Shown here one piece after another: positions 42,880 through 52,252 of a DNA stretch of 64,000 nucleotides (its first letter is position 1; each line of letters starts with the position of its first letter). Origin of the DNA: Flavobacterium sp. UBA7680 (GTDB lineage: Bacteria; Bacteroidota; Bacteroidia; Flavobacteriales; Flavobacteriaceae); contig NZ_DLHA01000050.1 in assembly GCF_002482975.1 (NCBI RefSeq), forward strand, positions 255,842 through 319,841, given 5' to 3'. The notes beneath the pieces are model-generated. The model was given only the letters and a program-made list of their open reading frames with translations. It made no database searches and was not told the origin of the DNA. Made by a program: the position numbers and the translations under genes.

Positions 42880-45051
42880 ATGAATACAAGTAAAATTACT
42901 GTAGTACTTTTATTTATAGTTGCGTCGGTTTTTGGGCAGCAAAAAATAACGGTCGAAAATATTTATGGTGGTGCATTTCGGGCAAAAGGAATGGACGAAT
43001 TGCAATCTTTAAAGAATACAAATCAATATACGGTTCTAAATGTTGATCAGGCAAGCCGGACAATGCAAATTGATTTATATGATTTTGCAACACTAAAAAA
43101 AGTATCGAACCTTATTGATACTAAAAACCACAAAGAACTCTCAGACGGAATTGACAGCTACATCTTCGATGCTTCAGAAAAAAAGATTTTAATTGCTTGT
43201 AATTCAAAACAAATCTTTCGTCACTCTTTTACAGCAGATTATTTTTTATACGATATCGCTTCAAAATCTCTAACGAAACTTTTTGATTTTCAAATTCAAG
43301 AGCCAACTTTTTCTCCAGATGGAACTAAGATTGCTTATGCTAAAGAAAACAATTTATATGTTTATGATGTAGCTTCAAAAAAATCAACAGCGGTTACTAC
43401 TGACGGAAAGAAAAACGCAGTCATTAATGGTATTACGGACTGGGTTTATGAAGAAGAATTTGCTTTTGTCCGCGCATTTGACTGGAGTAAAGACAGTAAA
43501 AAACTAGCTTACATTCGTTTTGACGAAAGCCAGGTTCCTGAGTTTTCAATGTCAATCTTCAAAAAAGATTTATATCCAACAATCGAAACGTTTAAATATC
43601 CTAAAGCCGGAGAAAAAAATTCTGTAGTTTCATTACACATTTATGATGCAGCAGGAAATGCTTCTAAAAAAGTAAATTTAGGAAATTATAATGATTTCTA
43701 CATTGCAAGAATGCAATGGACAAACGATAATAATACATTGTCTGCACAGGTTTTAAACCGTCACCAGGATAATCTTGATTTATTATTTATTGACGGAACA
43801 ACAGCTGCGGCAAAAGTAGTTTTGAATGAAAAAGATAAAGCTTACGTAGATGTTACAGATAATTTAACTTTCTTAAAAGATAACAGTTTTATCTGGACAA
43901 GTGAAAAAGATGGTTTCAATCATATTTATGTTTATGATAAAACCGGAAAACTTAAAAATCAGGTTACAAAAGGAAACTGGGAAGTGGTATCTTACTACGG
44001 TTTCGACGAAAAAACAAAAACTATTTTCTACCAATCTACAGAAAATGGTTCTATCAACAGAGATATTTACAGAATTGGTTTAGACGGAAAAAATAAAACC
44101 CGTTTAACTACAAAAGTGGGAACAAGCGCGGCAACTTTCAGCCCGAATTTCCAATATTTTATTACAACATTCTCAAGTAATTTAGTGCCTACAACATATA
44201 CTTTAAACGAGGCAAAAACAGGAAAAGAAATTCAGGTTATAGAAAACAATCAGGCTCTTGCTGATAAATTAAAAGCATATAACCTTCCTGCAAAAGAATT
44301 CTTTGTTTTAAAAACAGCAAAAGGAAACGAATTAAATGCATGGATTTTAAAACCAAAAGATTTTGATCCATCTAAAAAATACCCTGTTTTTATGTACCAA
44401 TATTCTGGTCCGGGATCACAGCAGGTAAACAACGATTGGAACAACAGCGATGATTACTGGTTTTTATCTCTTACTCAGCAAGGTTACATTGTAGCTTGTG
44501 TTGACGGAAGAGGAACTGGTTTTAAAGGTGCTGATTTCAAAAAAGTGACACAAAAAGAATTAGGGAAATACGAAGTTGAAGATCAAATTGATGCAGCAAA
44601 AGTAATTGGTGCGTATCCTTATGTTGATGCTTCAAGAATTGGAATTTTCGGATGGAGTTATGGAGGTTTTATGTCTTCTAACTGTATTTTTCAAGGAAAT
44701 GATGTATTTAAAATGGCAATCGCTGTTGCGCCGGTTACAAACTGGAGATTTTATGACAGTGTTTATACAGAAAGATACATGCAGACGCCTGAGGAAAATG
44801 CAAGCGGATACGATCAAAACTCTCCTATAAACCATGTTGATAAATTAAAAGGTAAGTTTTTATTGATTCACGGTTCTGGTGATGACAACGTTCATGTGCA
44901 AAACTCAATGCAAATGATGGAAGCATTAATTCAGGCTAATAAGCAATTTGAATCTCAAATATATCCAGATAAAAACCACGGTATTTATGGCGGAAAAACG
45001 AGAATTCAGCTTTACAATAAGATGACTAATTTCATCAAAGAAAATTTATAA
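42880..45051 (+). CDS. Dipeptidyl-peptidase IV-like S9 serine peptidase
   Basis: A 723-residue protein with a signal peptide (1-20, ending FGQQ), so periplasmic or exported. The N-terminal half is a DPP-IV beta-propeller with DWVYEEEFAF, the Glu-Glu motif that binds the substrate N-terminus. The C-terminal alpha/beta-hydrolase carries the catalytic triad S593 (GWSYGGF), D668 (HGSGDDNVH) and H700 (DKNHGIYGG). It should release X-Pro or X-Ala dipeptides from peptides. Two POT-family peptide transporter genes follow at 26-35 bp and 1 bp, which makes peptide scavenging the obvious shared task. Confidence 0.94.
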   Translation: MNTSKITVVLLFIVASVFGQQKITVENIYGGAFRAKGMDELQSLKNTNQYTVLNVDQASRTMQIDLYDFATLKKVSNLIDTKNHKELSDGIDSYIFDASEKKILIACNSKQIFRHSFTADYFLYDIASKSLTKLFDFQIQEPTFSPDGTKIAYAKENNLYVYDVASKKSTAVTTDGKKNAVINGITDWVYEEEFAFVRAFDWSKDSKKLAYIRFDESQVPEFSMSIFKKDLYPTIETFKYPKAGEKNSVVSLHIYDAAGNASKKVNLGNYNDFYIARMQWTNDNNTLSAQVLNRHQDNLDLLFIDGTTAAAKVVLNEKDKAYVDVTDNLTFLKDNSFIWTSEKDGFNHIYVYDKTGKLKNQVTKGNWEVVSYYGFDEKTKTIFYQSTENGSINRDIYRIGLDGKNKTRLTTKVGTSAATFSPNFQYFITTFSSNLVPTTYTLNEAKTGKEIQVIENNQALADKLKAYNLPAKEFFVLKTAKGNELNAWILKPKDFDPSKKYPVFMYQYSGPGSQQVNNDWNNSDDYWFLSLTQQGYIVACVDGRGTGFKGADFKKVTQKELGKYEVEDQIDAAKVIGAYPYVDASRIGIFGWSYGGFMSSNCIFQGNDVFKMAIAVAPVTNWRFYDSVYTERYMQTPEENASGYDQNSPINHVDKLKGKFLLIHGSGDDNVHVQNSMQMMEALIQANKQFESQIYPDKNHGIYGGKTRIQLYNKMTNFIKENL

Positions 45052-45086
45052 TTTAAAAGATATTAACCTTAAATATAGTGAATAAT

Positions 45087-46763
45087 ATGGGAGAAACTCA
45101 AGTAAAAACTGCGCATCCAAAAGGACTTTGGGTATTGTTTGGGACGGAGATGTGGGAGAGATTCAATTTTTATGGAATGCGAGCTTTATTAACTTTATTT
45201 CTTGTGAATTCATTATTAATGAAGGAAGAAGAAGCGTCTTTAATTTATGGAGGTTTCCTTGGACTTTGTTACTTAACTCCAATGTTAGGAGGTTTTATTG
45301 CCGATCGTTTTTTAGGAAACAGAAATTGTATCCTTTTAGGTGGATTATTAATGGCAATTGGTCAAATGTTATTGTTTACCAGTGGTAGTGTTTTTGAGTC
45401 TAATCTGGAAATGGCAAAAGCTATTATGTACTGCGGATTAGGTGTAATTGTTTTTGGTAACGGATTCTTCAAACCAAACATTTCTAGTATGGTTGGAAGT
45501 TTGTATCCAAAACAAGAAAAAACTAAACTGGATACAGCTTTTACTATTTTCTACATGGGAATTAATATTGGTGCTTTCTTAGGCCAATCTATTTGTCCTT
45601 TATTAGGAGACGTAAAAGATGCTGGAGGAATTAGAGATATCCATGCTTTTAGATGGGGATTCATGGCGGCTTCTGGCGCAATGCTTATCGGAACTATTCT
45701 TTTCTATTTCCTGAAAAATAAATATGTGGTTTCTCCGGAAGGAAGACCATTAGGAGGTTTGCCTTCTAAAAATGTTGCAGAAGATTTTGAAGAGGGAGAA
45801 GCTCAAAAAGCTAATTTTTCTAGTAAAGCCTTGGTTATTGCGGGGCTTGGATTTGTTGCTTTAGGATTCTTTTTTCATTATGTTGTAGGTCAGAATTTAA
45901 TTTACACCTTGATATATTCGAGCGGTATAGCTTTGGCGGGATTAATTATTTCTGATACTTCTTTAACTAAAATTGAAAGAGACAGAATTATTGTAATTTA
46001 CATCGTTTCGTTCTTTATTATTTTCTTTTGGGCTGCATTTGAGCAGGCAGGTTCTTCATTAACCTTTATTGCAGATAATCAAACCGACAGACATTTCTTT
46101 GGCTACCTAATGCCGCCGTCAATGGTTCAAATTTTTAATGGACTTTTTGTAGTTGTAATGGCAGTTCCTTTTAGTATTCTTTGGGATACTTTAAGAGCAA
46201 AAGACAAAGAACCAATTTCACCAGTAAAATTAGCAGCCGGATTAGTAATTATTTCAATTAGTTTCTTCATGATTGCGACTCAGGTTTCATTCATTGGAAC
46301 TTCAGGATTATTACTTGTAAAATGGTTAATCTTATTATATTTCTTAAATACGTGTGCAGAGTTATGTTTATCTCCAATTGGTTTGTCACTAGTTGGTAAA
46401 TTATCTCCAAAACGTTTTGCTTCATTATTGTACGGAGTGTTTTTCTTATCAAACGCATCTGGTTATGCATTAGGAGGGACTTTAGGTTCTATCCTTCCTG
46501 CAACTGGTGATAAATTTGCAAAAGCAAAAGAATTAGGAATTGATCTTCAAGCTGTCCTTGACAAAAAAATTACACCAACTGCAGAGCAATTAGCTTTATT
46601 AGATAAACATCAAATTAGTGATCACAATCCTATTTTCGCAGGATTTGAAATTCACAACCTATATGAGTTCTTTATGGTATTTGTTGTTCTTACGGGTATC
46701 GCGGCAATTGTATTATTTGCTTTGACTCCATTGTTGAAAAAAATGATGCACGGAGTAAGATAG
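45087..46763 (+). CDS. POT-family proton-dependent oligopeptide transporter
   Basis: About 558 residues from ATG 45087; an upstream in-frame GTG (45078) would add three residues. The inner-membrane signature is LFGTEMWERFNFYGMRALLTLF, containing the ExxER-like proton-coupling motif of helix 1. GGFIADRFLGNRNCILLGG and GNGFFKPNISSMVGSLYP (the PTR2 signature, here FFKPNISS) follow. There are about 14 hydrophobic segments. It takes up di- and tripeptides with protons. It sits directly after a DPP-IV-like peptidase and is followed 1 bp later by a second POT protein of lower similarity. Confidence 0.94.
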   Translation: MGETQVKTAHPKGLWVLFGTEMWERFNFYGMRALLTLFLVNSLLMKEEEASLIYGGFLGLCYLTPMLGGFIADRFLGNRNCILLGGLLMAIGQMLLFTSGSVFESNLEMAKAIMYCGLGVIVFGNGFFKPNISSMVGSLYPKQEKTKLDTAFTIFYMGINIGAFLGQSICPLLGDVKDAGGIRDIHAFRWGFMAASGAMLIGTILFYFLKNKYVVSPEGRPLGGLPSKNVAEDFEEGEAQKANFSSKALVIAGLGFVALGFFFHYVVGQNLIYTLIYSSGIALAGLIISDTSLTKIERDRIIVIYIVSFFIIFFWAAFEQAGSSLTFIADNQTDRHFFGYLMPPSMVQIFNGLFVVVMAVPFSILWDTLRAKDKEPISPVKLAAGLVIISISFFMIATQVSFIGTSGLLLVKWLILLYFLNTCAELCLSPIGLSLVGKLSPKRFASLLYGVFFLSNASGYALGGTLGSILPATGDKFAKAKELGIDLQAVLDKKITPTAEQLALLDKHQISDHNPIFAGFEIHNLYEFFMVFVVLTGIAAIVLFALTPLLKKMMHGVR

Positions 46764-46764
46764 T

Positions 46765-48249
46765 ATGGAACATAAAATCACTTTAGAGGAAATTCAAAAT
46801 TTTAAAGGCAAGTACCCAAAACAATTGTGGTACTTGTTTTTAGTTGAAATGTGGGAACGTTTTTGTTTCTACGGAATGAGAGGAGTTTTAGCTTTTTTTA
46901 TGGTTGACCAATTAGGTTTACTTGAAGGAAAAGCAAATTTACAATACGGAGCCATTCAGGCTTTTGTCTATGCATTTACTTTTATTGGAGGTATTTTTGC
47001 AGATAAAATTTTAGGATTTAAAAAATCACTTCTTTTTGGAGGAATCGTAATGATTTTGGGGAATTTGCTGATTGCAGCTTCTCCGCATGATTTCTTTTAT
47101 TACGGAATAACACTTTCTATTATCGGGACAGGTTTCTTTAAGCCAAACGTTTCTTCGATGGTTGGTGAGTTGTATCATGAAAATGATGGACGCCGTGATG
47201 CAGGTTACGGGTTGTTTTACGCGGGAATTAATATTGGCGGAATGCTTGGTGGTGCAATTCCTATTTACTTAGGAAAGAACTATTCATGGAGCCTTTGTTT
47301 TCTTTCTGCGGCAATTGTTATGATTATTGGTGTAATTACTTTTCTTTTAACGAAAAAGCATTTAGCACCAATTGGAAATTCTCCATTAGAAAATCACGCG
47401 CCTAAAAAACGTAATTTATACGAAATTGCGGTTTATGTTGGTTCTTTTGTTGTTATTCCATTAGTATATATAATGGTTATCAACTCTGACTTTACAGAGT
47501 ATTTTATGTACACTATGGGAATAGTTGCATTAGGATATTTTGCATATGAGTTGATAATGTTAAAGGATGGAAAGCAACAGCGAAAACTTTTAGCTGCATT
47601 TGTATTTATTTTTGGATATTTTATGTTTATGGCAATCTCTGAGCAATCAGGAGGATCTTTGTCTTTGTTCGCAAAAGATAATTTATCTAACAAGATGTTG
47701 TTTTTTCATATTGATCCAAATGTCGTAAATAATAGTATCAACTCATTGTATGTTGTTATTTTTAGTCCATTGCTAGGGTTTTTATGGATGTTTATGGCCA
47801 AGCGAAGAATTGAACCAAATACTGTTATTAAGTTTGGTTTGTCATTTGTTTTGCTGGCTGCAGGATTCTTTATTTTTTACTGTGCCAGATTTTTTCTAGC
47901 TGCAGACGGATTAAGTTCTCTGGATGTCTTTGCTTTAGGATATCTTGTATATACTCTTGGAGAATTATGTATTGGCCCAATCGGAATGTCGGTAATTACG
48001 AAATTATCACCTAAACGATTATTTGGAATGATGATGGGACTATGGTTCCTTTCAAGCGCATTTGGACAATTTGCTGCTGGAAAATTAGGAGCTGAAATGT
48101 CTGATGCAAATACAGGAACAACATTAATGTCTAAGCTTATCGCTTATACAGATGGATATTATCAACTTGCATTGTATTCTCTTATTGCGGGTGTTGCATT
48201 AATTGTTTTGACTCCGTTAATTAGAAGGTTAATGCAAGAAGTAAAATAA
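46765..48249 (+). CDS. POT-family oligopeptide transporter, second paralog
   Basis: A 494-residue protein. LVEMWERFCFYGMRGVLAFF repeats the POT helix-1 motif and GTGFFKPNVSSMVGELYHEN the PTR2 signature. GGIFADKILGFKKSLLFGG corresponds to helices 2-3. It is about 65 residues shorter than the preceding paralog, mostly in the cytoplasmic loops and the region before the last helices. Its start codon lies 1 bp after the stop of that paralog, so translation is coupled. The pair probably covers different peptide ranges. No clear terminator follows before the thioredoxin-like gene. Confidence 0.94.
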   Translation: MEHKITLEEIQNFKGKYPKQLWYLFLVEMWERFCFYGMRGVLAFFMVDQLGLLEGKANLQYGAIQAFVYAFTFIGGIFADKILGFKKSLLFGGIVMILGNLLIAASPHDFFYYGITLSIIGTGFFKPNVSSMVGELYHENDGRRDAGYGLFYAGINIGGMLGGAIPIYLGKNYSWSLCFLSAAIVMIIGVITFLLTKKHLAPIGNSPLENHAPKKRNLYEIAVYVGSFVVIPLVYIMVINSDFTEYFMYTMGIVALGYFAYELIMLKDGKQQRKLLAAFVFIFGYFMFMAISEQSGGSLSLFAKDNLSNKMLFFHIDPNVVNNSINSLYVVIFSPLLGFLWMFMAKRRIEPNTVIKFGLSFVLLAAGFFIFYCARFFLAADGLSSLDVFALGYLVYTLGELCIGPIGMSVITKLSPKRLFGMMMGLWFLSSAFGQFAAGKLGAEMSDANTGTTLMSKLIAYTDGYYQLALYSLIAGVALIVLTPLIRRLMQEVK

Positions 48250-48300
48250 ATAGATTTTCCAATTCATTTTTTATTTAAATTTGCAAAAAAATAACATGTT

Positions 48301-48768
48301 ATGAAAAGAATATTACTAATAGCCTTTTTTATAGTTGGAGCATTTGCAACTCAGGCTCAGGAACTAAAATGGTATACTGATGTTAAAGAAGCAATCACAG
48401 TAAGTAATAAGGAACAAAAACCGATGTTGTTGTTCTTTACAGGAAGCGACTGGTGCGGATGGTGTATTCGTTTACAAAATGAAGTTTTAAAAACTCCGGA
48501 ATTTAAAAAATGGGCTGCAGATAATGTTGTTTTAGTAGAATTGGATTATCCAAGAGCTGTACCTCAAACGCCAGAGCTTAAAAATCAAAATAATGAACTA
48601 CAGCAGGCTTTTGGAATCCAGGGATTTCCAACTGTATTTTTTACAAGCGCACAAACAAAAGATGGAAAAGTTAATTTTACAGGTCTTGGTAGAACAGGAT
48701 ATGTTGCCGGAGGTCCATCGGCTTGGTTAACAGTTGCAGACGGAATTGTTCATCCTAAAAAGTCTTAA
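48301..48768 (+). CDS. Periplasmic thioredoxin-fold protein with CxxC
   Basis: A 155-residue protein with a signal peptide (1-20, ending TQAQ). The thioredoxin core has the redox motif WCGWC (C52, C55) after LLFFTGSD, and the cis-proline P110 in QGFPTVFF. It belongs to the Thioredoxin_7/DUF255-like branch common in Bacteroidota. It probably reduces or isomerises disulfides in the cell envelope, but the partner is unknown. It has its own terminator and is followed by two shorter paralogs lacking the cysteines. Confidence 0.88.
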   Translation: MKRILLIAFFIVGAFATQAQELKWYTDVKEAITVSNKEQKPMLLFFTGSDWCGWCIRLQNEVLKTPEFKKWAADNVVLVELDYPRAVPQTPELKNQNNELQQAFGIQGFPTVFFTSAQTKDGKVNFTGLGRTGYVAGGPSAWLTVADGIVHPKKS

Positions 48769-48800
48769 AAAGCTTAATTTTTTAAATCAAGATTATATAT

Positions 48801-48833
48801 AAAACTCCTTACAGTAATGTAAGGAGTTTTTTT
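48801..48833 (+). terminator. Rho-independent terminator
   Basis: The 12-bp perfect arms AAAACTCCTTAC (48801-48812) and GTAAGGAGTTTT (48819-48830) end in a T-run. Confidence 0.9.
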
Positions 48834-48996
48834 GTTTAGTAGGAAAAGATTTTCATTTGTTAAGACTGAATTATTATTTCAATATTTATTTATAAAGAAA
48901 AAAATATATAATGTAATTTTTGGCTTAATATAATTTGGATAATTAAAATATTATGTTAATTTCGTCATGCTATACTAACCAAAACCAATATCTAAT

Positions 48997-49449
48997 ATGA
49001 CTAAAAAATTACTTATCCTACTGTTTTTTTTAGGTTCATTTTTCATGCACGCACAAACGCTTGCATGGCGAACAAACATGACTGATGCAATTGCAATTAG
49101 TAATGAAGAAAGAAAACCCATGTTAATTTTATTCACTGCCTCAGGTGTACCAGAAAATCTTCAGAACGAAGTATTTAAAACCCCAGACTTTGCAGTTTGG
49201 TCGCGTGATAATGTGATTCTTGTAAAATTAGATTTATCAGACGCTACAGCTTCAGATGGAGATAAAGAACAAAACATTAAATTAAAAAATGCTTTTGGAG
49301 TTGATGATTTACCGCAAGTATGCTACGCAATGGCTTCGATAAGAAAAAACAAAACAACTTTTAGCGCTCTTGGTAAAATTGCATACAAACCGGGAGGTGC
49401 AAAAGCATGGATTGCAGAATCAAATAATATTCTGCATCCGAGTGAGTAA
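48997..49449 (+). CDS. Thioredoxin-fold paralog without redox cysteines (1)
   Basis: A 150-residue protein with a signal peptide (1-20, ending MHAQ). It aligns by eye with the CxxC-containing protein upstream: AIAISNEERKPMLILFTASG, then LQNEVFKTPDF, KNAFGVDDLPQVCY (cis-proline P106 kept) and AWIAESNNILHPSE. The WCGWC segment is missing: between FTAS and LQNEV only GVPEN remains, about three residues shorter. It cannot do dithiol chemistry at the usual site. The role is unknown; binding or regulatory function is possible. It has its own upstream gap and terminator. Confidence 0.8.
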   Translation: MTKKLLILLFFLGSFFMHAQTLAWRTNMTDAIAISNEERKPMLILFTASGVPENLQNEVFKTPDFAVWSRDNVILVKLDLSDATASDGDKEQNIKLKNAFGVDDLPQVCYAMASIRKNKTTFSALGKIAYKPGGAKAWIAESNNILHPSE

Positions 49450-49484
49450 TAATTTAAATTAAGTTTCTTAGTTTAATTTGTAGA

Positions 49485-49520
49485 ATCCCTTTTCAACATA
49501 GTTGAAAAGGGATATTTTTT
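49485..49520 (+). terminator. Rho-independent terminator
   Basis: The 13-bp arms ATCCCTTTTCAAC (49485-49497) and GTTGAAAAGGGAT (49501-49513) are followed by a T-run. Confidence 0.9.
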
Positions 49521-49714
49521 TAAACAAGTTAAAATGTGAATTGTACATTTAATATTTTAAGACCATAAATTTTTCATTTTTTTCAAATAAAGAATCTTAA
49601 ATAATTAAATTCATTTTAATGCACTTTTTTTGTAACTATTTGTTTTAATGGAGATTGTTGGCAATAGGTTTTGTGTTAATTTAGTTTTATTAACCAGCCA
49701 AAAACCAATAAACT

Positions 49715-50164
49715 ATGACCCGAAAACTACTTATCCTGCTATTTTTTTTAATAACATGTTTTGCTGAATCGCAAAATTTAGAATGGAAAACGAGTGTGGT
49801 TGATGCCATTACCTTAAGTAATGAAGAAAGAAAACCACTATTGATTTTTTTTACTGCTGCTAATGCTCCTGAGAATTTACAAAATGAAGTTTTTAAAACT
49901 TTAGAATTTGAAAAATGGTCCCGCAGGAACGTTATTTTATTAAAACTCGATTTGTCTGATGCCGCAGTATCGAGTGAAGTCAAAGAGCAGAACATTAAAT
50001 TAAAAAATGCATTTGGCGTTGCCAATCTTCCGGAGGTTTGTTATACGACCGGTTCAATTAGAAATGGTAAAACTGCTTTTAATTTATTAGGGAGACTTCC
50101 TTATAATTCAAATGGAGTAAAAGCTTTTATTTCCGACTCCAATTTGATTTTAAATCCAGAATAA
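49715..50164 (+). CDS. Thioredoxin-fold paralog without redox cysteines (2)
   Basis: A 149-residue protein, nearly the same length as the previous paralog and closely similar (LSNEERKPLLIFFTAAN, APENLQNEVFKTLEFEKWSR, EQNIKLKNAFGVANLPEVCY). It has a signal peptide (about 1-20, ending FAESQ). The CxxC site is again replaced by APEN, and cis-proline P106 is kept. The ~25 bp before the start (AAAACCAATA motif) also match the previous copy, so the duplication includes the 5' leader. The gene is convergent with comEC and its terminator lies within the comEC end. Confidence 0.8.
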   Translation: MTRKLLILLFFLITCFAESQNLEWKTSVVDAITLSNEERKPLLIFFTAANAPENLQNEVFKTLEFEKWSRRNVILLKLDLSDAAVSSEVKEQNIKLKNAFGVANLPEVCYTTGSIRNGKTAFNLLGRLPYNSNGVKAFISDSNLILNPE

Positions 50165-50170
50165 AAAAGA

Positions 50171-52207
50171 TTAGTTTAATCTATAAAATCCCTTTTCGGC
50201 AGTAGCATGAAAAGGGATATTTTTTTTCTCACAGCTCAATTTCCACATTTTTTGAATTGCGTAGGCATTTGTTCCGTCCGCAATAATAATTTTAGGATGT
50301 AATTCGGTTAAAACTCTTTCAAGATTTATTTTAGGAGATTGGGTCAAAATCACAATATCAGGCTGGTTTTTATTTTCATAAATTCCGGTGCTGTCAATTA
50401 TGGATATTTTTTTTCCATTAAAAAACAAGACATTCCCGATTCGCTGCGATTTATTTAAAACACTAAAATTGCCCACTAAATAAGAATTGAAAGCATTGTT
50501 TTTTGAGCTTTTGTCTCTAGTTGTATCGCTCGTAAAAAGTGTAATATTATTGCCAAATCTTTTTGAGATTAAGGTGTTCTTCTTGACATTATAAACAATT
50601 AGCTCTTTTTGATCTGCGGTTTCTTTTTTAGTATAAATGAAAGAAAGCTGTAATAAAATTACTGATACAAACACAAAAGCGAGTTTAGTGTAACTAGGTT
50701 TTTTTGAACAGATTATTGCACTAATTATTACGAAGTAAAGCGTAACCAAATAATAAAAATTAAAACTGATATCCTGAATAACAAATGATTCAAATGATGC
50801 GACGTAATGAATCATTTGGTTTAAAATGAAAATGCTTTTTTCGAAAATGTAAACCAAAATTTCCGGCGGACTTTTAAAGATTGCAAAAAGCATCACAATT
50901 ATTCCGGCAATCATGATAAAAGATAAAACGGGAAGAATTATAATATTGGTAACAAAAAACAATCCCGGAAATTGATGAAAATAATAAAGGCATAAAGGTA
51001 GAGTACCAATTTGTGCCGAAAATGAAACCGTTAAGGAATCCCAGATATAAATTACGATTTTGTTTTTTGGCGACCAGATTTTCTTTAATATCGGCTGAAG
51101 CCAAACTATAAAATACAACGCTAAATAACTTAATTGAAAACCAACATCAAATAAGAAATAAGGCTCAAAAAGTAATATCAATAAAATGGAAACTAATAAA
51201 GTATGATAAATATTTCCGCTTCGGCGAAGATGATTTCCAATGGCTACAAAAGAAAACATGACAACCGAACGCAAAACAGATGGAGATAAACCCGATATAA
51301 CAGCAAAACCTGCCAACGAAATTAAAATAGAAAATAATTTAATGGCTGAACCTTTTCGGGTATTAGGAATTGGCTTTAAAACAAACATGATAAAAAGCAT
51401 TATAAAGCCAACATGCAGCCCTGAAACCGAAAGAACATGCGTTGCTCCAGAATACTGATAATCCTTTATAATATCAGCTGAAATTTCCTGCTGTTGTCCC
51501 AAAATAAGAGCAAGTGCCACATTCATTTCGTCTTTGTTAAAATGAGCACTTTCCAAATTTTTTAGAATAGTAGCGTGCAGTCGGCCGGAGTAATACCAAA
51601 TATCTTTTTTGATGGTTTGGCTGATTTTGATTTCTGATTTTTTGCAATAAACCTGCGCATAAATCTGTTTGTCAGCTAAATATTTAGCATAGTCAAATTG
51701 ATTTGGATTTTTACTTGAAGCTGTTTTTTGTAAAGCGGTTTTGACTTTAATTGTATTTCCAATTATTAAGGAATTTTGAGTACTGTCTTTTTGAATATTG
51801 ACAATAATTTTACCTGAATAAATCTTGTTGTCAATGGCATTTATTAGACCGATGTAGCGATCGTTGTAATCGTTGCTTTTAAGTTTCTCCCGTAATGTAA
51901 AAGTTATAAATTGAGGCTTTTCAAAAGCTGTTTGAGAATGCGTATAATTAGATTTATCAAAAGTGTCTGTATGAATAAGCAAAACGTAGATTCCTGTGCA
52001 AAACGAAATAAGGGCACTACTGATTCCGAAGAATTGATTTGTCTTTTTGTTTTTCTTCGAAAGGAAAAAACTAATGCAAAATAATGCAGTACAAATTCCA
52101 AGAGAAATAAATGAAATTTGAAAGGAAGGCAGACAATAATAAGAAACTAAAATGCCAAAAAGAAAGCTAATTGTAATTTTAGCTAAAGGAAAATCTAATA
52201 CTTTCAT
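50171..52207 (-). CDS. comEC: ComEC/Rec2-family DNA uptake channel protein
   Basis: A 678-residue inner-membrane protein. It has two N-terminal helices, an OB-like DUF4131 domain (about 100-200), and the polytopic competence domain (about 220-500). The competence block includes ALILGQQQEISADIIKDYQY and SGATHVLSVSGLHVGFIMLF. The C-terminal region (about 530-678) has the shape of the metallo-beta-lactamase-like domain but no HxHxDH metal motif, and ends FHATAEKGFYRLN. ComEC forms the channel that brings transforming DNA into the cytoplasm. It is the last gene of a surE-lpxB-nlpC-comEC cluster, 45 bp after the NlpC gene. Competence itself is inferred from family only. Confidence 0.9.
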   Translation of the reverse strand: MKVLDFPLAKITISFLFGILVSYYCLPSFQISFISLGICTALFCISFFLSKKNKKTNQFFGISSALISFCTGIYVLLIHTDTFDKSNYTHSQTAFEKPQFITFTLREKLKSNDYNDRYIGLINAIDNKIYSGKIIVNIQKDSTQNSLIIGNTIKVKTALQKTASSKNPNQFDYAKYLADKQIYAQVYCKKSEIKISQTIKKDIWYYSGRLHATILKNLESAHFNKDEMNVALALILGQQQEISADIIKDYQYSGATHVLSVSGLHVGFIMLFIMFVLKPIPNTRKGSAIKLFSILISLAGFAVISGLSPSVLRSVVMFSFVAIGNHLRRSGNIYHTLLVSILLILLFEPYFLFDVGFQLSYLALYFIVWLQPILKKIWSPKNKIVIYIWDSLTVSFSAQIGTLPLCLYYFHQFPGLFFVTNIIILPVLSFIMIAGIIVMLFAIFKSPPEILVYIFEKSIFILNQMIHYVASFESFVIQDISFNFYYLVTLYFVIISAIICSKKPSYTKLAFVFVSVILLQLSFIYTKKETADQKELIVYNVKKNTLISKRFGNNITLFTSDTTRDKSSKNNAFNSYLVGNFSVLNKSQRIGNVLFFNGKKISIIDSTGIYENKNQPDIVILTQSPKINLERVLTELHPKIIIADGTNAYAIQKMWKLSCEKKNIPFHATAEKGFYRLN
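50188..50228 (+). terminator. Terminator embedded in the comEC 3' end
   Basis: ATCCCTTTTC (50188-50197) and GAAAAGGGAT (50209-50218) pair around 11 nt and are followed by TTTTTTTT. The sequence is also the coding sequence for the last residues of the convergent ComEC protein (stop at 50171-50173). Confidence 0.75.
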
Positions 52208-52252
52208 GGCTTAAAAGTATTAAAAATTTGTAAGAAAATAAATATATTTTAT

